From: Stichopus chloronotus
Lineage: Eukaryota; Echinodermata; Holothuroidea; Aspidochirotida; Stichopodidae
Direction: 5' to 3'
Assembly (NCBI GenBank): GCA_021234535.1
Contig: CM037833.1
Span: 18,978,433-19,042,432 of the forward strand
Length of the DNA: 64,000 bases
Each line of letters starts with the position of its first letter. Position 1 is the stretch's first letter. Both the position numbers and the translations under genes were made by a program. The notes below the pieces were generated by a model that was not told the origin of the DNA, made no database searches, and saw nothing but the letters and a program-made list of their open reading frames with translations. Of the stretch, positions 25,001-40,000 are shown one piece after another.

Positions 25001-28000
25001 GTGAGCAGGGTTGTCACCTGACCATTTTGAGAGCTGGGTAATTTGTGATCGCTGTCCTGGGGGCAGGTCTAAGGGAACCTCCCCTTTGAAACTGTTTTGC
25101 GGGTTGGAGAGTGCTTAGATGTAAAATGGTGCACTCTAGATTATAAATTATGAATTTGGTACTTTGGTTTCGACCAGTGTGGAAATGTTTAAGCTGAATT
25201 TGCCATTTTGTGGTAATAAAAGGATAATCACTCAGAATTCTAAAGAAATCTAACAATTTTATTCAGCTAAGGTACGAAATTTGTGCCGGGCGGTGATGCT
25301 GAAATTGACGGCGAGTGCCGGGTGGAGATTTTGAGAGCTGGGTAGCACTGCCTGACACCGCCCGACGTGGTGACAAGTTGAACTGACTACCCTGATTGTG
25401 AGGAATACAAGGCTGAGAACTTGAAACAAAACAAGGCTAAAATACAAAAAACCCTCAAAATGTGGGCAAAAGACTCAATTGATGATGCTTACAGACTTTT
25501 CGAGGTTACACGTTATTTAATTCCGCCCGGTGGATGTAACAGCTACACATTTACTTTGCAATGTGTTTGGTCGACGATCAAGATTTACTTCACTTCCCAC
25601 TTACCTGTTGTAGCACAACAAATGCACTCCCATCTACCATGACGAGAGTACTTTGAACCTTAATCACCGCTCAGGTGCCATCTAGTCTAATACTGGTCTA
25701 GCGTCCCCTTCCCATTCTTCTGTGCCAATGTGCCAGGAGTGGGGAGGTTTGCTGGATTTTTTGTCCAAGTTTATCTCTGTGATTCCTCCATCTGGTTTCC
25801 TACATCTTGCACATCGCTTATGAAAACCATTTTCTAGCAAGGATACATCGATTCTGCAATGGAGAAGCCCAAAAACAATTCCTTATGCAATAAAATCGTA
25901 AAGAGGACTAAGGACTGTAATCCATCACCCTCATGGCAGGACATACAACCGCCAGATCGATATTCTTCAGAACAGAGAACTCCAAAGCACAAATAATGCA
26001 TTTACTGTAGATGTACATATTGATAGGCCTAGGCCCTCCGTATATGGTGAAGAAAAAAATCAAACAGGGAAGGCCTTAACTGCATTACCACAAACCAGCC
26101 ATAAATTGATCTTGCAGTATTGTTTTACAGTGACAGTTGGGCCATGCATAATCCTTCTTTGTTGAACTTTGTATAGGCGAGACCTACAATCTTGGACAAA
26201 ATTGTTGGGACACTTTGTCGTATGCTGCAAATATAATACTGAATTTTAGGTGAGAGGATAACATGAAACCCCGCTCTCCTTTCCAATGTTGTGCTACACT
26301 GTAGAAGTGAATGTACCCTTTGAACAGCAATCCTATAGCCAACATTGAACGGGGGCGTGGGGTGTCCCAAGGTTTTTTGTCCAAGATTGTAGATCTGAAG
26401 TTTTGCATACAACTCTCACAGTCGTATATGGCAAATTAGGGTTCCTGCACAGCAACTGTTCCAGTTACAGCTGCTGCTAGTGCTGAGAGTGAGACATCAA
26501 ATATGTCCAAGCTTTTCTCATAAGGTGTATCCAACTATATTTACAGACATTGTAACTGTCTTTATCCAAACTCAGTCTGGTCAGTAGGCAAATTCCACGA
26601 AGCATGTCCCTGTACAATGCTCTGTAACTAAGCACTAGCAAGTTCTGTACACACTGCATGTAGTGAATACACGTACACTGAGTAATCACAGCTTGCTCTC
26701 GTTAATACAGTTACGTATGAGCAAATTAACCAAAGCACCCATTATTGTTGCTACAGTATTTTAAGTTTTATTGTTATTCTTTTTGTTCAAGTGTTACTTT
26801 GTATTTGGCTCACAAATATTGTTGACATGTTTTATATTTGTTTACCTTTCCTCAAGATTTCTTTCCATAAGAATACTCTTTATTAAGGACCAAATTTCCT
26901 TTCTTCTTCGCATTTTTTTTTTTTCATCAAACTTTTGTTTGTATTTGTGAACAAAGTTCATCAGTTTTGGACCTGTGTATTAACTGTAGGATAATGCACT
27001 CTCTGGGGTGAATGCTATCACTGGATAGAGTTCAGGCTCTGCCTTCATGCATCGCTTGCGATTGTGCTTTACCCCACAGTTATTACACGGTCCAGCATTG
27101 CATAAACTTTAATTACATCCTTTATTTGTTAGTGGGACGTTCCCCTTGTGTACACCTGATGAATTAATGTCCCCCGTGTGTTTACTCCCTGTTTCTGGAT
27201 CCTCAGTCGGTTGATGCTCCTGAATTTCTCATCTCGGTGTTCATCAATTCCTTCACCACGTTACTTGATCACGGTGTCCTTTCGTCTTTTCTCTTTCACT
27301 GTTAGTCTGCAAACTTTTACGGCTCGCTGACCCAATCGTCCACCACCTTTTTGGGGACCGGTCCTGATGGCAAGGACATTTACATCCCATTCAAGGACAT
27401 CCTGCCTATGGTGGACCCTGAAGACATTGTCGTCGATGGTAAATTAACCATATTCTACTGGAGTTCATGTCTCTTCCCCATGAGCTCTACCTACTGTAGT
27501 AAAGGTCTTGAGTTGGTAGTTCACCCAGCTACAGTGTGATAAATTAACTGCCAGGCCTGATCTTTAGCAGAAATCTAAGTTGTCCTTCACGCAACGTGTT
27601 TCCCATGTTTGGATGTCCAAATCACACTTTGGTTATTCAAGCCAAAAACAAAAAGTCAAGTAAAAGAAGATTAATTTAACTGATTGAGGACCAATCGTAA
27701 TTTGGTTTCCCGCACAGCGCATGTTACCATTGTTATTAACCTGAGTTAAGTAATTACTGTATCATTCTATTGAAAACCTTCTGTATTGTGTATTGAGAGA
27801 GACTCGTCTCAGAAATCGATGGCTGCTATCTTCTTCAGCCCTGACTGCAGTGATTATATTCAAAGTATGTTTTGCTTTGCTTTCCTCCTGAAATTTCCTC
27901 GCTGAATAGTTTCAAAGTCTAGGTCGACCCTCTCCATACATTGATGCAAATTACTGTACTTGAAAGAATAGACAGATACTGTAACTCTCAGAACCCCAGT

Positions 28001-31000
28001 GTACAGTGAAAGAACTTCTCCCTGTGCAGTAGCTTTTGTACTAGTGAATTAATTGTGACATCCACTGGTGCCAGCTGTGAAGATATACAGTCCAAAGTCA
28101 CAAAAGAACTGGTTGGCAATCTGCCGCAGTGCGTCAGATAAGGCGGCATACTTCCAGATTTTATGTAACCCAGCCGGCACTGCAAAATGTACAGCCTGTG
28201 TGCAAAAAGCCAAATCTTTCTGCTTTTTCTGAAGGGTCAAAAGAGGACTTTTTTATGGAGCGGTGCATATTCTGAAGGACTGTTTTAGTACAGCACTACA
28301 GTGCAGTAGCACAAGGCTTGAAATAGTCTCCAAAGAGGACACATGGTGAAAAAAATTGTGATAAAGGGAACTGACAGTTAGCATTTCCCCTGCCCCCCCC
28401 CACAAAGCGCCAAATGTTGCATCACAGATTGTGCCGCATATGCAGACCCTCCCACATGCTCTGTGAAAATCATGTCTCTAGGAAGAGAAAAGGGAACAAA
28501 GGAAAATGAAAAAAAAAGAAAAGTCACATATTTGCTAATTACAGCTTCAACTTAAATTTCTTTTATGTTTAATACCCACTGAGTTGTAACATGAACATTA
28601 TTTGTTTGGGGTGGGTTTGTAAGCGTCCATAATACTGGCTGCCCTCTACGTGCCAAAAGAACTCCTCAGATTTGGTCAAAACCCTCATGTTGTCAGACAC
28701 ACACTGCCTGAAATTGTCCCATGTTGAAACACTTGTTACTTTGTACCTGAAATTGTTAGAATAGCTATACTTGCCATTCTTTTGTAGTAGATAGATAGTC
28801 CTTAAAGTATGAACAATTTGATTAAGTAAAAAGTTGATTTGTAGAGATGCTGTACATGTTTTCTGTGATGGATTACATTTCTGAAAGTTTTTGGACGAGT
28901 ACAGTACATCCGTCGTAAGTCTGTCACGAGGGAATCTTTGAAAATGCCAGGGGATGGTGACAAAGCCTTCAACTGTTTGTTGCTGTTAAACATATTAAAG
29001 AGTTTGTTTTAATATCTGTGGCAGTTTTAGTCAGTTCACCATTTCAAATCACAGATATATTAAAACCAGAATTTCAATCTGAAAAAAAAACAAAAAACAT
29101 TTGATGCGAGAACATTTGTCATTGATACCGTAGCCTTTTGAGATATTTTTTGTTGTTTCTTTGGAAGAAAAAGGACAGATATACTGTACCATAAAGTTAT
29201 GGTACGTAGACAAGTCAGATGCTCCACAAAACCCAAATAAAAAAATTGTCTCCGATTTATGGCCATCGGAACATGATTGAACAAACTGTCTGATAGAACA
29301 AACTGTCTGGAAGGTATGTCTGAATTTATGGGATTGCCCAGAAGAACAGTGGCCACACAGTGCATTGATACTAAATATTAAAATTCTACCATATGCAGTG
29401 ATGGGAAGGTCATTGATGGGAAATTCAAATGGACCAATTATTGCCAAACTTGGTGAGGTAGTTTTTTCATGGATGCCTAGGCATGCATAGTGGGTGCCGA
29501 CGGCAAAGCTGTCATGGGTGCCGTCCGTTACTTTGAGTCCTTGAAGCGGCATAGTTAAAGTTGGTGCGACCAGTCGAAAGGAAATGATAGCAGAGTCATG
29601 TTTCGGTGCATGTGCAGCACTGTGCGTTTGAACCAGCAAATCAGAACTTCGGACCTGGTAATGTCACTACTTCGTACAACAATTAGATCATGCTTTGTTT
29701 TTCTTGTTTAACGTATGCGATGGAAACGTCTCCTTGAACCTCTCGCGTGCAGCGTCAAACAGCCCCAAGTTAACGAGAATTCGCACAACGGGCAAACCGA
29801 GTGGAATTACAGGTACTTTGTGAAATGTTGTAATACACAGTGGTACTTAATTACAGCCGGTCTTGAAATTTAACGGCTTTGACAGCACCCGTGATCATGT
29901 AAAATATGATGAGAGTTATTGTGCGAGCAAGTGCCGATCGCGATCTCTGCTCTTGTCCTTGGTTTAAATTAACATTTGTAACTGGTATGGTAACCAGGTA
30001 AGTGGTACCGTACGTACATGCCCATCACAAAATTGAGTGGTGTAAATATAAGTTTCCAAGGTTTTTATCCATCAAAGGGAATCTTGACTCATAGGAAAGG
30101 ACCCCCCTTCTCTTCTCTGTGATGTCACCTCTCAATAAGAAACCAGTAGAAACTGAGTTGAAGCAATCTGAATCCAAAGTTTGATTTCTTTCAATTCATG
30201 TGAAAATAAAAATCAATTGATGAAAAACAGTACGGCAAATACATGTCAGATGGGGGTTGAGGTGATACAAGAATCATAATGAATTACGCATCCTCTTTCA
30301 TTTTGGTTGAGTACTTTGCAAATATTTGGGCTGACATTGGGACTCCTAGAAATTTTTTCTTTTTTTTGTGAGGGGGGGAGAGATTTTTGCCCGATTGTGT
30401 TTGTTGCTAATTAATGAGCGGGAGTACTGTGTAAGCGGAGGGCTACACTGAGTTTAATAGCTCGTCCATGAAAAATACATACATGGGAATTTCCAGAAAA
30501 CATCTCATAGAGAGTGGTTCAAAACCCTCAGCAAAATTTGGAAAAAAAAAAACCATTGTTAGGCAGAGTATGAATGTAAATAGAATGTAAACAGAAATTA
30601 CCATAGCACTGCCAAGGTCGAATGACTGTAGGCATGTTTTTTTTTTGTTTTGCTTATACGTCACATATGAAGCACCTATCCAGTGTTTTCCCTGGGGGGG
30701 GGGCTTTTGGGCTTTTCAAACCTCCCTGAAAAAAATAATTCTATGGAAAATGGCACGGCAAATAGATACTGTATCAGACGGGGGTTGACGTGATACGAGA
30801 ATCATAATGAATTAAACATTCTCTTTCATTTTCTTTAAGTATTTGGCAAATATGTGAGGCTGAGCCCATGGTGTAGGGACTTCTGGAAATTTCTTCTTTT
30901 TTTTTCTGGGGTGGAGGAGATTTTTGCCCGAATGTCTCTGTTACTGGTTACTATCTAAGCGGAGGGCTAGAGTGAGTTAACTCATCAATGAAAAATACTT

Positions 31001-34000
31001 AGGTGGGAATTTCCAGACAACGTCTCATGGAGAGTGGTTCAAAACCCTCAGTGAATTTTCGAAAAAAAAAAGAAAGCTTTTGTCACTTAGGCAGAAGATG
31101 AATGTCAATAGAATGTAAACAGAAATTGCCGTAGCACTGCCAGGGTCTAATGATTGTTGGCATATTTTGCTAATATGTCAGTATCACATATGAAGCATCT
31201 ATCAGGGTTTTCATGAGGCCAAAAGTCTTTTGTGCACACTTCTGGCAGGACTGCCTGAGTGGAGTGCCACCATTGGTTGGCATACCTGAAAAAATGTTGG
31301 CTTTACAACCCTCCCCCCCATGTACATGTAGCCAGCCTTGAAATGGTGCTCTCATGTCTGCAATTTCTCAGTTATTAAGAAAAACATCAATTTATTGAAA
31401 AGTAGTACTAATATGTATTGCTCTTATCAAGACTTTATGCTATCATAATTTTCTAAAATGTTCATTCAACAGCTTTTACTTTGTAACGATAACAGATTTT
31501 TTCCTTTTTGAGAAATTTTCAACCAGTAAGTGACCTTAAACAAAATTTGATGCAATATTTTGCATCTATTGCAGTCAGTCTTTCCCCGAGAAATTTTGGT
31601 TACAGAAAAGTTATTGCAATAATTTTTACTCTCATTACAGGTGTTTATTAGTTTGCTACAACGGTCAATGATTGCGTGACAACGTAGAACTCGTTCGCAT
31701 ACAGATAACTTGTGAAAATGACAGCCACATTGAAAAACATCTCATACAATAATATTTTGATAGATGGGGAAGCGTGAGAAGAGTGATGGTTGATCTAGAT
31801 CTGTGAGAGGGTTGGAAGAGGTACCGGTGTCCCTACCCCCAAACTCAGATGCAATCTAGTGCAATACTTGACTTCTTTTGAAGTCATGAAAGGTGCTAGA
31901 TTGGGATAGGAAAAGTTCCAACTGGGATGTCAGTCTTTCTGACTATCCTCACCATCAGACTGAAATATGATAAGTTCATATGAAATTTCAGATTTAAAAA
32001 AAATTTGTTTCAATTACGAGGTGACCTCACAATCTGGTACAATATTGGCATCTGTTCACATCATAAAGTTGTGCTAGATTTAAAGTATGACAAATTCTAA
32101 CTGGCTTCTCTGGTCCCAACACCTCTGAGTGTATATTGACAATTCATTCAAATACACTTCACAAACAGAATTTTTACCTGGGTTCTCTTTTTTCGTTAAT
32201 TTGTAATTTTTGTTGGTGTATTGATGAGGAGGGAACGTGCATCATTCCCTTACCTCCTTTTGTCCAATGACATAACACGGCACAGAGACCGCCTTGCGCG
32301 AAGCTCGTGGACACCGGCAATTGGGATGTGTAGGTGAGTCTAACCTTGGTACATGAACACCTAAACTGCATGGTCACGCAGCCAGCGATTACACCAGTCA
32401 CTCACCAAAACTGTTGGTTATATTTGTCACGATGTCTGCCTACCATTCAAAAAGTGCCCCCCCCCTTGTCCCCCTAGGATTGATGCCCATGGCCCTGTGC
32501 AATATGTGAGATTCATGAAGAAAAAAACATGAATTCATCAAAACCACAATGCATATGTGTGTAGTTTTTTTCTTTTCTCTCATTTTTTACCACTTATCAG
32601 TTGTACCTGTTTAAATAATGAGAAACATTTAATCATTAATGGCTTTAATGTGAATGATGTCAGCAATTAAATCTGATGCAGACAGCAAGTACCTGCATAT
32701 ATGTGATAGTCACATGAAAATGTAAAAAGTCTGTACCAGACGTGCCCCTAGATCGTGGGCCCGAGCTCAAAGAGTGCCGTCTGGAAATTGATTTTCCGTT
32801 CTCTGGAAAGGGGACTTCAAAAAAGGTGCGATATTGTAGATCCGTTCGGAGTGGTGCAAATTTTGCTGGTTGCAGTCTTGTACTGTGTATTTGTACAGTA
32901 GATGCAAGCCATATATGTACATGTACTAATTTCATAATATACTAATTACTTCCACCCACTGAACTTCAACAAGGGACTTGAGAAGCTCATGATGTGTCTC
33001 AATAAAAAAGAGAGATGTTGAACCATGTCATGTTTGATCTTTGACCTCTCATGACGTAGTAATGCAGCTGAGTCGAAATCACATTTTATGACAGTTTACG
33101 TATTCTTTGAAAAATTAGGAAGAGATCAAATCATATGTTTGCCATACCAGTTTTTTTTTATTTTTTCTTATGTAGCGTTTGCAACATTACTGCACTACAG
33201 TTGATACACAGTACTAGAATATCACACAACCACACAAGACAATGCCCAATATTTAATTTCGTCATATGTACGTTACTATCATGGACCTCCAGTGGTTACG
33301 TAGCTACTAGGTTTGAATGCTCAGCTGTACACGCTAGGAACTTAAGACAATTCGCGTATTAGCCAGAATCTTCCAGCAACCTTTCCACCTACCAATACGT
33401 GCCTGCTGGAAGGAACTGGAACTTGACTCTTCTCTGCCGCCATTCTGTGACAGTGAGGCTGTATCGCTTTCATCTCAACAGCCTGTTTTATTAAAGTAAA
33501 CAGCAACTGACCTCGCTCTGTCGACAATCAGGGTTTTTTATTTCTGTGTGTCGATGTGACTGAACCCTAACCACATGGATACAGCCGCATCCAGTTTTCG
33601 GCGGTGCTTGTACGAAAATTGCTGCCTTCCAACCAGTCAAGAAAGCATCCGTCAAAAATTGTGAGCATTTTGTCCGTCTCATCATTCCAATTCTTTTTAG
33701 ATCCCTCTTCCGTGTCCTCAGAGCAAAATATCTTTGATTGCTGGAGTATCCACTGCTCTACCTCTTCAGCAGATTCGATCATTCACCCTGTCTTTAACGC
33801 TGCCGTATTGTGGTACCGCATAACTTCCTGCGCACCTGCTGTAATTCTTTATCCTCTTAAATGTGGAGTTTTGCATTTTTCTGCTGTGCTGTTGCAGTAC
33901 AAGTCTCTCCTAGCTTCACTTGTATGTGATACAGTCCTGCATTCAATTACTTGTCCTGAAGGCATACGACGCACACTGCTGCCTTCTTTCTCACTGATGA

Positions 34001-37000
34001 CCTGAAAGTTTTTACCTGACCCCACTAGACCCCGTAGATGAACTGTACACAACGGCTGCTAAAACTAAAGAAAGCAAGATTCAAACTTCAATCTGAAATC
34101 TTGGACAAAACTCCTTGGGACGTCCCTGCTGCTCCCCGTTCCAGTGTTGGCTACAGGGAATACTGTTCACAGGATACAGTCACTCCTTTAGACCAACATC
34201 GGAAAGGGGGTGCAGGGTTCCATGTTATTCTGTTAACTAAGATTTTGGATTCTAATCCCAAAGTGTATGGTAAAGTGTCCCAACAGTTTTGTCCAAGATT
34301 TTCCTGTAGAAGCAATGATGCAGCATTCAAACTTCAAGGTCACCAAAAAAAGTTGCATCTGCAGTAACAAACTAGGTATTATTAATGTGCTACAATAGCT
34401 AAATAGTCTATCTGTCAAGTAGGAAAGAATAACCTGCAGTAAATAACTAGTATAGTGGACATCTTTTTTGATTACAGAAAACATTGGACATAATACTCAT
34501 GTGCTTAATCCATAAAACATTAGTGATTATACTATCCATGTTTCTGCACTTAAGTATCATGATCAAATCTAAATTTTTCTCAGATTCTGAATTTCAGGTT
34601 CTGAAATTCAGAATTCTGATTTGTTTCAACCACACAGCTTTAGACGTACTGTAATGCAATGGAGGGTTCTGTAGATGAACCTGAGATGGACTGTATCCAC
34701 AGCTGCAGAATTTAGATGAATATTAAACTGTAAAATCTGAACTTAATATTTTCATCTAGAGCTGGTATCTTATTTATTCATTTCCCTCTCTAAAAAGATG
34801 GTGAACTTTCCCCTTTTCCCTTAATTTCATTTTCCTTTCATCACAAAGAATTGGGTGTGTCGAGTAGGTTTCATAAAGTTATTCCACTGTCTGAAATGAA
34901 ATCATGCTGTGCCAGTTGTTAGAGGCCTATGTCGGTACGTCATACTGTACATGCAGAAGTCTATTCTATCCAGTAATTAAAGTTATCCATATATGTCATT
35001 TGTGTGAAGCTTGGAGTTGCGGTTATGCCCTGATCATAAAGACCAGGCTCAGAGATGAACCAAGTTGTTTGGTCCTATATCTTTTGCATGATTTCAAACT
35101 ATTGAGATGCATGGCAGTATATCTTACGTGATAGTCAGGACCATTAACAACCGGCTCGCACATCAACGATGTTCAGACGTGAATCAGACATGGATAGCAT
35201 GTACGGTGAAGTTACAGCATGTCAGCGGACATTTGTGGCATTCTCTAGGTCAAGACCCATGTAGTCCAAGAACAACAATTGTCCTTGTCAGCAAGGAATT
35301 TGTAACTTCAGATTGGGAAATTGTATGGCAGTGTTATCTCGATCAGGCAAGTGCAGTAGCTTTAGTTCTGTACCTTAAACAGCTAATACCACTTTCAAAT
35401 GGCCTCTTTTTGAAACGTTGATTTCGATGGTACAGTAGTACATCAATTGGTTTACGCCTTTTTCTGCATACCTTCTCTACAGCAGTATCTGTTGAGTAAT
35501 GTTACAGTATGGCACCTGGTCACTGTTGGTTCTACCATTACCAAATACTTCTGGCTATCTCAGACTTTTTGTCCGCAAACTGCCTCCAGTCGTCCGCTAG
35601 TCTGTCGTTGGCCTTGGAAATCTCCCTAGAATCAATTTTATTTCCAAGATCCCTTGGGATAGCGCTGCAGTCCACACTTGCAACCTGGCCGTGTCCAAAT
35701 CTAGGAGAGGAACTAGAAAAGTGGTTACGCAAATCGTAACCACACTGTTTATGAGTTCGTGTAGAGGGGAAGTTATTTACGTTCTTTTGTGACCGCCGGT
35801 TGGTAGTAGAAGGGGAACTTCGATGTTTGTTTTTAATAGATAGGGCCACATAAATGTATTTAAGAAGATGCAAGCCGTGTCTAGATTCTCCAAATATGTT
35901 TGTGACAAACTGTTGGAGCAAAAACGTAAAGACGTCTATAATAAATGTTGCCAATCTTGGGTAGTAGGCTACTGCAGGCTACTAGAAGTATGTAGACCTA
36001 CTACTGTATGCTACAGGTCGCGTTTGGTTGCAATTATGTCAGGGTTAATGATGACATTCAACCCAAACTTGAAGCTGATGTTTTAGTGAGAAACCCAAGG
36101 GATGTCATGCTCAGATCCATAGTGCTGCTGGCTGTGGGCTCTTTCCTGTGCTCTTTCACCAGATGTGATCTTGTATTCATGTCTGAAGTCATCAGCGGCC
36201 ACGTGTCCAAGTTCATTTCAACTACAATCTGTCCTCATCTGTCCTCTGACTTTCAATTATCATCATAACCTTTGAATATTTTGAAAGAAAATGTCTGTTC
36301 TACATACCTTGCTGGATTTAACGAGCCAAACAAAACTATGGGCAGCAATAGCCTACTGTAAGCCTGATTTGCCGCATTCTTTATTATACTAGATAAACAG
36401 TAGACTGTCAAATGCCTAGAGAAGTTGGAAAAGTAACATGTGATTGAAGTTGTGAGTGGAATAATGGTTAGTAGAACAGTATTTGCGTTCAATGTTTGAA
36501 GAAGAAGTAGGGCCTACATGAAAGAATTTATTTTGCTTTTTGCTCTTCGTGTACTGTACTAATAAACTCAGTGCTACTACTACTGTAGTTTCTGCAAGTG
36601 TTATTGTTAATATTTTGACAAGCGGAGACTGAATAGGTCCTACATGATATTTTATACAAGAAGCACTTCTTTCACCTTTGTATATGCTTTGTAGTTTGCA
36701 TATACACTAATGTTACATTGGAGCCTTCACCTTGGAGAGTAGAGTGGGATATTGTGACATTTCCAAAAAGAAATTCAAAAGATGCAACATGTGGCTACAG
36801 TTTCAGTCTGTCTTTTCCCAAATTTTACTCTCCTTTTCAAATGATTAATAGCAATCTTGCTCCTATTGTTATGTATGTTAGCTGTATATTAGAACATCTG
36901 TATATGTGAACAAAAACAGGAAGAAAAAGGTTATAGCAAATATAAAACTTAATACAAATAAGAAAAATTTCTGACGAAGTATGTATAGTCTCATTTCAGA

Positions 37001-40000
37001 ATATGGCAGGTAGCCAGGCTCTTAGGTCCTTTATTCACTAGGCTGCTCAGTCACTAAGTTCAGGCCTTAGATTAAGGGAGTAGGCTAATTTTAATAACTT
37101 TTGTACACCCTTTATTTCCAGCTGACTGATCTGCAAAAATATTCTGGTTCATCTTTTCAGTCAACCACCGTGACTGCCACATGTGAATTAATTAAGTGCA
37201 TGACCAGATCATGCCCCTAGTTCGTGCTCAGCCTACGCTTCAGAATTGAAAAAAAAATAAATCGTCAGGAATTGGCCGCATAAATTTCTGCCGTACAGTT
37301 TGCACACATACTCGCACTCAAGGTGACTCTTCACACATGGTAGCCTATGCCCAGAGTGCAAACTATGCTCTGTGGATACGAATCATCCGATTGACATTTA
37401 CTGTACTGTGTGTATATTACGTACGTGGCATGCCACCATCGCCGCACTGTTGTTTACAGTACGAAGGAAGTCGGTACTCTACAGCTCAGACGATACTGCC
37501 ATGCATTTGCATACTGACAGCATATATACAACAAGTATGCAGTAGCCTATTATATAAAACAGCAGCCGTTTCTTTAAAAGGCATCGTTTTGTGCATCAAA
37601 GATATGTAAATTTTTAATCTTCGAAACAAGAGTTATGGTTATCACAGAGATGTCATACTGGTGACCATATATATGTCATAATTACGTGTCAGAATTTCAG
37701 ACTTATTGAAGCTGTGTAACTGGAGATAAACTGAACGAAAGAACCTGTCACGTGACAGAATGGCATGAGCAGGAACGCTATTCTGTTTATGATTACTCGT
37801 AAACAGTAATGAGAAAATGAACTTGCCAGCAAATTACACAAGTAAAGGGATTAGTAGGTTTGACTGTGTTTTGATTTTGGTCTCCTCACTGCAGACCTGT
37901 TTTTGCCCTGTGGCATACATTGATTTTCTGAGATTTGGCACTGTAAGCTGCTCAAAATAAAGTACGTACTCATTAGGAACCTGAGCAGTGTAAACTTGTT
38001 TGGTTTTTATTCATCATAGGCATTCTTGGCTCATAGAAAAGTACCCCTTCCCTCTTCTCTTCTCTGTGATGCCACCTCTCAAACGGAAACCAGTAGGAAC
38101 TGAGTCGAAGCAAACTGAATCCAAACTTTTAACAGAAACATGCTTCAAAGTCTGTACATCATATATTGCATGAAACAGTCCTTTGAACTATTAACTTGGA
38201 ATACGTCTTCCTTACCCGAAACACGTCAGATAATTGTGATGGTAGAGCTGCGTTTAATATTCCCAGGCTTTTTTCTTTTTTTCCCCTTTTCCACCCCGTT
38301 GCCTGTTTTAATGTCTTAAAAATTAGAAACGTTTCATCTTATATGGTATCATCGATATAATTTGATGGAGACAGAGGCAAATTAAAGTCTTGTGAAGAGA
38401 TAAAATGCTTGCCTTAGACTCGTCACATGTACGTCCGTTTGCTGGTATGAGAAAATGCGGAAAGTTAACTCCAAATCATAGATTAAGGATGTTGGTTAAT
38501 TGCTGGCACCAACTGTACTGAACATTTTCTTTAGTCCTGAGTGGAGAATGACTTTCAGGGTCACGCAGCAACGATTTTGCCGGTATTTTGTTTGTAAAGC
38601 GAAGTCGAATGTACGGTGAAGTGAGACAGGTGCATGCTTTATACCAATTTGTACTGTAATTTGCTTCTAAAAAATGCCTCACTGAAAAAAAACCAAAAAA
38701 AAAACCGGAAATCACAAATGGCTGGAGTGCTAAATTTTCAGCAACTTCTTCAAAAACCAGAAAGTAGGGGGAAAAAAATTAAAACATGAAAGTTATTCGT
38801 TTACTGTATTAGAGATGGAAGACAAAGGATCTACCGAACAATTTCATACTTTGGAATGAGGTCAATATATTTTATGGAGTGCTAGGTTCATGAGTAAGAG
38901 GGAATTAAGTTAAAGCAGTGGTGCAGAGTTTACAAGTGCCATGGAAAGTACTGTACTTCTGGTGAGAGAAACTGTGACCCTTTGTACATAATGTAACTTG
39001 GACAAATCTGGAACTTGGTTAATTGCTTTCACACTGTGATAAATGCATCCATAAGTTAGTACTGTAGTCCAGGCTTGCAACTTGGCCCGCCAAATCTAGG
39101 AGAGAGGTGAGAGAAGGAAGTTGCAGGACCAGCAGTTTCGGTGTGAACGTCCTTTATGTTTCACGGACTGGAAACAGAGAAGAATGCAAGTGAACGTGTA
39201 CCCAGGCAGAGGATGTTGTAGGTGGAATGAGAGTGTTGCATGAAGTTTCAGTCAAGTAATTTCTCGTTCAGATTTCAGATTCAGAGAGATTCAGTCTCAT
39301 GCAGAGATTTTTCAAATTACAACATCACAAGTTTGCAAAAAATCATTAAAATTTCAATTAACTTAGGCTTAGTGATTAGACTTGATAAACCACAAGGGTG
39401 GTAGCAAGTGGTTGGTGATAGCTCTGGTCTGGCCTTTGAGTTGAGGTTTCGTTCTAAGCATTAAACAGTTGGCTACTTTAAGATGGTCACAATACTCTCG
39501 AGAGAAGAGGAGGCAGGCGACCAAGTTAAAATAGTGACAGGCAGTGAAACAATGTCTGTAACTAACTAGGGAAAACTGATTGTAAGGCTTCTGTCTGCAG
39601 GGTTATGTTAGCAACAAGCAGTGAAGTACTGTACCACAACAAATGGTTAGGCTTCTGCAACTACTGTAGAATAAAGCAGCGTGAAATAGGCAGTGGAGGT
39701 GACACAGGTAAGGAATTAGTAGATTTGAGTGTGTTTCCTTTTTGGTCTCCTCATTACAGACCTGTTTCTATCCACCTGACATGCATTGATTGACTGAGAT
39801 TTGGCACTGTAAGCTGCTGAAGATAAACTAAAATACCCATCAAGAATAAATTGAGTGGTATAAGTTTGTTTTTCATCGATCAAAGGGATTCTCGGTGTGG
39901 CTTAAAGAAAGTACCCACCCCATTCTCTTCTCTTTGATGTCACCTGTCAATAAGAGACCACTAGAAACTGAGTTGAAGCAATCTGAATCCAAACTTGAAC

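Larger units (their letters stand above)
20563..27305 (+). other. Intron 2 (6743 bases)
   Basis: Donor GTGACA, acceptor TTTCACTGTTAG. Contents: AT-rich DNA with no readable exon; a 14-C run at 23271-23284; a perfect 14-bp hairpin (24229-24273); repeat R1 copy 2 (25860-27120) interrupted by a 209-bp MITE. The open frame at 21307-21717 is compatible with chance and has no recognisable domain. Confidence 0.85.

Noticed and set aside
33342..33527. Start of a CK1-family kinase on the minus strand
   Set aside because: Only a short VGGK...IRELS resemblance; a stop follows at once and no credible donor or next exon is seen.
35538..35954. 138-codon minus-strand frame
   Set aside because: Overlaps a piece of dispersed block E whose other copies do not keep the frame.
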